A stretch of DNA of 15,030 nucleotides from CBDAQR01 sp965199055 (GTDB lineage: Bacteria; Pseudomonadota; Gammaproteobacteria; Pseudomonadales; Halieaceae). Below, piece by piece: positions 13,050 through 15,030 of this stretch. Below the pieces are notes generated by a model. The model made no database searches. It was not told where the DNA came from and saw only the letters and a program-made list of their open reading frames with translations. Position 1 is the first letter of the stretch. Every line of letters begins with the position of its first letter. The DNA is taken from positions 1-15,030 of the forward strand of contig CBDAQR010000012.1 of NCBI GenBank assembly GCA_965199055.1. Reading direction: 5' to 3'. The position numbers and the translations under genes are program-made.

Positions 13050-13397
13050 GTGGCACGTGTGCGCCCGACAGACGCGCTCAGTGCTGCGCTCACCGCGCTG
13101 CTGGACTCGCCTGACTGGCAACAGGCGGAGGATACAGCGACCCGTCACTGGCTGATCCTGACCGCTGTCTGTGAAGCCCTGCATCCGCTGGGGCCCTGCA
13201 CGCTGCCGGATACCCGGCAACTGACCCGACAACTGGCTCGGGCAGCACGGGATACAAAAATTCGGGCCGCCTTTCGCGGCAACAACTACTCGGCACTGGC
13301 GCGGCGGTTTGGTCTCACCACCCGTCAGGTGCGGCGCATCATCCATGGCAACCCCGGCCATCGCTGTGTGGCCAAAAAAGTGACATCGCCTGGCTAA
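13050..13397 (+). CDS. Mor-like middle/late transcription activator
   Basis: A 115-aa protein with a GTG start at 13050 right after the GemA stop and AGGAGG at 13038-13043, six bases upstream; this site decides the start against the longer open frame from 13002. The C-terminal part (79-99, NYSALARRFGLTTRQVRRII) is the HTH of the Mor/C family and the N-terminal part would be the dimerisation domain. Mor binds a dyad over the -35 region and recruits host RNA polymerase to the middle promoter. It is the last early gene, immediately before the endolysin, so its most likely target is the intergenic promoter at about 13402-13439. Confidence 0.8.
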   Translation: MARVRPTDALSAALTALLDSPDWQQAEDTATRHWLILTAVCEALHPLGPCTLPDTRQLTRQLARAARDTKIRAAFRGNNYSALARRFGLTTRQVRRIIHGNPGHRCVAKKVTSPG

Positions 13398-13401
13398 GGT
13401 C

Positions 13402-13439
13402 ATCCCGGCGGTTGCGGTGTAATCGGGGTCTTTGATAAT
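13402..13439 (+). promoter_or_regulatory. Candidate Mor-dependent promoter before the lysis genes
   Basis: GATAAT at 13434-13439 serves as -10 box; the -35 region is poor (TTGCGG at 13412-13417, 16-bp spacer). An imperfect inverted repeat, ATCCCG (13402-13407) and CGGGGT (13424-13429), surrounds the -35 region. A good -10 with a dyad over a poor -35 is how Mor-activated promoters look in Mu, so the role is inferred. Confidence 0.4.
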
Positions 13440-13454
13440 CGATGAGCCTGCGCC

Positions 13455-13973
13455 ATGCAACTGGGCCCCCATTTTTCCCTGGATGAATTCATCCGCTCCC
13501 ATGCTGCCGAGAGCCGTGGCATTGCCAATAACCCCCAGCCACGGCATATCGACCACCTGCGGCACTGGGTTACCACGATCGGCGAGCCCGTTCGCGAACA
13601 CTTTGGGCAGCCGGTGCCTATTCTCTCCGGCTACCGCAGCAGTGCGCTCAATCGTGCCGTTGGCGGGGCCACTGCTTCGGCCCATTGCCGTGGACTGGCA
13701 GCGGATATTCGCGTCAAGGGCATTGACAACGCGGAGGTGGCGAGTTGGATTCGCCGTCATCTGCCGTTTGATCAGCTGATTCTGGAGTTTTACTGCCCGC
13801 AGGATCGTGGCCGCTCAAGCTGGGTGCATGTGGCAGTGGGCATCCCCGCTGCCGTGCCGACCCCTCTGCGGCATCAGACCCTGCTGGCCACCAAGGACGG
13901 ACGCAGCACCGTTTACCACCCCATTCCCCCGGACCAACCGCTGCTGGAGGCTGTGCTTGAACACACTGCTTAA
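13455..13973 (+). CDS. Endolysin, M15-family D-Ala-D-Ala carboxypeptidase/endopeptidase
   Basis: A 172-aa peptidoglycan hydrolase that cuts peptide bonds in the cell wall at lysis. The zinc site is visible: His77 (SAHCRGLAADI), Asp84 (AADI) and His125 (WVHV), with SGYRSSALNRAVGG (58-71) as the typical Arg-bearing region; this is the Peptidase_M15_3 pattern. The start of the protein, LGPHFSLDEFIRS, is also typical of this group. No signal peptide is present, so it depends on the holin to reach the wall. ATG 13455 has only a weak ribosome site. Its 3' end overlaps the holin gene. Confidence 0.9.
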   Translation: MQLGPHFSLDEFIRSHAAESRGIANNPQPRHIDHLRHWVTTIGEPVREHFGQPVPILSGYRSSALNRAVGGATASAHCRGLAADIRVKGIDNAEVASWIRRHLPFDQLILEFYCPQDRGRSSWVHVAVGIPAAVPTPLRHQTLLATKDGRSTVYHPIPPDQPLLEAVLEHTA

Positions 13974-14514
13974 GATTCTGGGACCGGCGGCCACGCTCGC
14001 CACCGCCCTTAATCCCGCCCTGGCCCCGGTGGTGGAGATTGTCAACCGGTTGCTGCCGGTGGACAAACAGTTGCCCGCCAATGCTTCCGGCCCCGAGGTC
14101 GTGGCCGCCTACAGCGAGGCCCCGGCCGAGGCGCGGCACAACATTGAGGCAGAACTGGCAGTGCTGGAAGTGCAGACCGCTGCCAGCAATCTCGCCCATA
14201 TGGTGAGTGTGGAATCGGTGGGCAGCAATACCCGTCCCCGCATAGCCTGGCTGATGGGGGGCGTGTTTGCCCTGGCGGTGGTCATCATGATGCTGATGTG
14301 GGCGCGGGCGGTATGGGTTGGCGACAGCGCTGCCCTGGCCGAACTGGCCGGTTCCTGGGAGTTGATGCTGACGCTGCTGGGCACCCCCGGGCTGGTGATA
14401 AGAAGTTACTTCGGGATGCGCTCGGCAGATAAAAAAAGCCGCTACGCTGCCGTCACCGGCCAGCCAGTGCACAGCGGACTGCTGGGGACCGTGGCGGGAC
14501 TGTTGAAACACTGA
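13957..14514 (+). CDS. Holin, 3TM family
   Basis: A 185-aa protein from a TTG at 13957, placed by GGAGG at 13946-13950 six bases upstream; the start overlaps the end of the endolysin gene. The N-terminus (NTLLKILGPAATLATAL) is helical and possibly membrane-associated, the middle (45-90) is a soluble helical part, then membrane helices at about 96-118 (IAWLMGGVFALAVVIMMLMW) and about 134-152 (WELMLTLLGTPGLVIRS YFG). This matches the 3TM holin family first linked to gene transfer agents and common in Mu-like phages, where a TTG or coupled start next to the M15 endolysin is usual. It would open the inner membrane for the endolysin. Earlier starts in frame lack ribosome sites and are opposite-frame overlap. 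Confidence 0.8.
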   Translation: MNTLLKILGPAATLATALNPALAPVVEIVNRLLPVDKQLPANASGPEVVAAYSEAPAEARHNIEAELAVLEVQTAASNLAHMVSVESVGSNTRPRIAWLMGGVFALAVVIMMLMWARAVWVGDSAALAELAGSWELMLTLLGTPGLVIRSYFGMRSADKKSRYAAVTGQPVHSGLLGTVAGLLKH

Positions 14515-14579
14515 CCGGAATAACCGGCGCACAACCCCCCCCCACGGGGAATTTGATAGAGATAGGTAGAAGGAAGCGC
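14515..14579 (+). other. Short leader with a nine-C tract
   Basis: Between holin and the DUF2730 gene. It contains CCGG-N5-CCGG right after the holin stop and a run of nine C at 14535-14543 followed by ACGGGG, which can pair with part of the tract. No promoter is seen. Confidence 0.35.
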
Positions 14580-14912
14580 ATGGACGTCATTGATCAAACC
14601 CTGAATATCGGCTCGACCGCACTGGCCATTGTCGCCTGCCTGTATGCCTGGTTTTCCGCCCGCTCCAAAGCCAATGCCTCGGCGATCAACGCGATTGATG
14701 AGCAACTGGATGCGCTCGAGTCCAGAGTCACCAAGGTGGAAGCAGCCCTCAGTGCCATCCCGGAACTCAAAGCCGATGTGGGCAAGGTGTTTGATCGGGT
14801 TAACGCGGTGAGCGATACCGCCCATGTGATCGAAGGCCAGATGAAACAGATGAACCACTCCATGTCGCTGATGCTGGGCAAAATGATCGGCACGGAGGCC
14901 ACGAAAAAATGA
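14580..14912 (+). CDS. DUF2730-family phage membrane protein (Mu gp25-like)
   Basis: A 110-aa protein. ATG 14580 is preferred over an in-frame ATG at 14553 because AGAAGGAAG lies just before it. Residues about 7-26 (TLNIGSTALAIVACLYAWFS) form one membrane helix; residues about 33-75 (AIDEQLDALESRVTKVEAAL) form a coiled coil, followed by another helical part. This is the DUF2730 layout found after the lysis genes in Mu-like phages. The function is unknown; some relatives have been discussed as spanin-like or lysis-associated. The stop overlaps the next start (ATGA). Confidence 0.75.
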   Translation: MDVIDQTLNIGSTALAIVACLYAWFSARSKANASAINAIDEQLDALESRVTKVEAALSAIPELKADVGKVFDRVNAVSDTAHVIEGQMKQMNHSMSLMLGKMIGTEATKK

Positions 14913-15030
14913 GTTTTGCCGAGACCTTCACCGCCGATTTTCGAGGCGCTATTCTGACGGTACTGGCGGCGGCTGACGGCGAGTGCTCCCTGGCCATGCT
15001 CAGGGCCGCGCTGGCTCAGGCTACCCCCCA
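14909..15030 (+). CDS. Mu gp26-like protein, N-terminal part (cut by window edge)
   Basis: Starts with ATG 14909 in the stop of the DUF2730 gene; GGAGG lies somewhat far upstream (ten bases). The visible 40 residues, MSFAETFTADFRGAILTVLA then ADGECSLAMLRAALAQATP, have the pattern of the small winged-helix phage proteins annotated as the VpaChn25_0724 family, which follow DUF2730 in Mu-like phages (R--IL--L-----YS-n---L--AL). Call rests on gene order and this fragment only. Confidence 0.6.
   Translation, partial: MSFAETFTADFRGAILTVLAAADGECSLAMLRAALAQATP

Noticed and set aside
14535..14543. Nine-C tract as a phase-variation switch
   Set aside because: Lies between genes with no promoter around it; more likely a plain homopolymer or a length-uncertain site.

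Overview
The window reads as part of a Mu/B3-like transposable prophage in a GC-rich proteobacterium, most likely a gammaproteobacterium. No host housekeeping gene is recognised, so the host is only inferred from phage type, GC content and strong Shine-Dalgarno use. The diagnostic right-hand set is a DD35E transposase (MuA type), a MuB-type AAA+ ATPase, a GemA-like protein, a Mor-like activator, an M15 endolysin, a 3TM holin, a DUF2730 protein and the start of a gp26-like protein, in Mu/B3 order and on the + strand.

Layout. (1) 1-2614, minus strand: a head module read leftwards, with an unrecognised 225-aa protein, a Mu gpI-like protease with a nested scaffold start (gpZ-like), a DUF2190-type decoration protein and the start of a major capsid protein. 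(2) About 2800-4217, minus strand: small unrecognised genes in a more AT-rich stretch. (3) 4340-5367, minus strand: an S24 (LexA/CI-type) repressor broken by a one-base frameshift. (4) 5367-5465: a divergent control region with three similar 6-8-6 palindromes and promoter-like elements on both strands. (5) 5466-13397, plus strand: early operon of a Cro-like regulator, a DnaA domain IV-like protein, Gam, several small genes, transposase, ATPase, GemA-like and Mor-like proteins. Two minus-strand coiled-coil/zinc-ribbon genes (6185-6667 and 7159-7692) sit inside it like morons. (6) 13455-15030, plus strand: lysis and first middle/late genes.

Inferred working: repressor and Cro-like protein compete at the central operators; early genes supply Gam, transposase and target-choosing ATPase; Mor-like protein then activates lysis and head genes to the right. 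Because terminase, portal and head genes would be expected beyond 15030, the inverted head module on the left suggests either a second Mu-like prophage (adjacent or interrupted) or a rearranged phage.

The most notable points are the broken repressor, a 60-bp direct repeat bracketing one antisense cassette, the two related antisense zinc-ribbon genes, the stand-alone DnaA domain IV-like gene, and two or three apparent indels that suggest either prophage decay or sequencing error. No tRNA, rRNA, CRISPR array or insertion sequence was seen.
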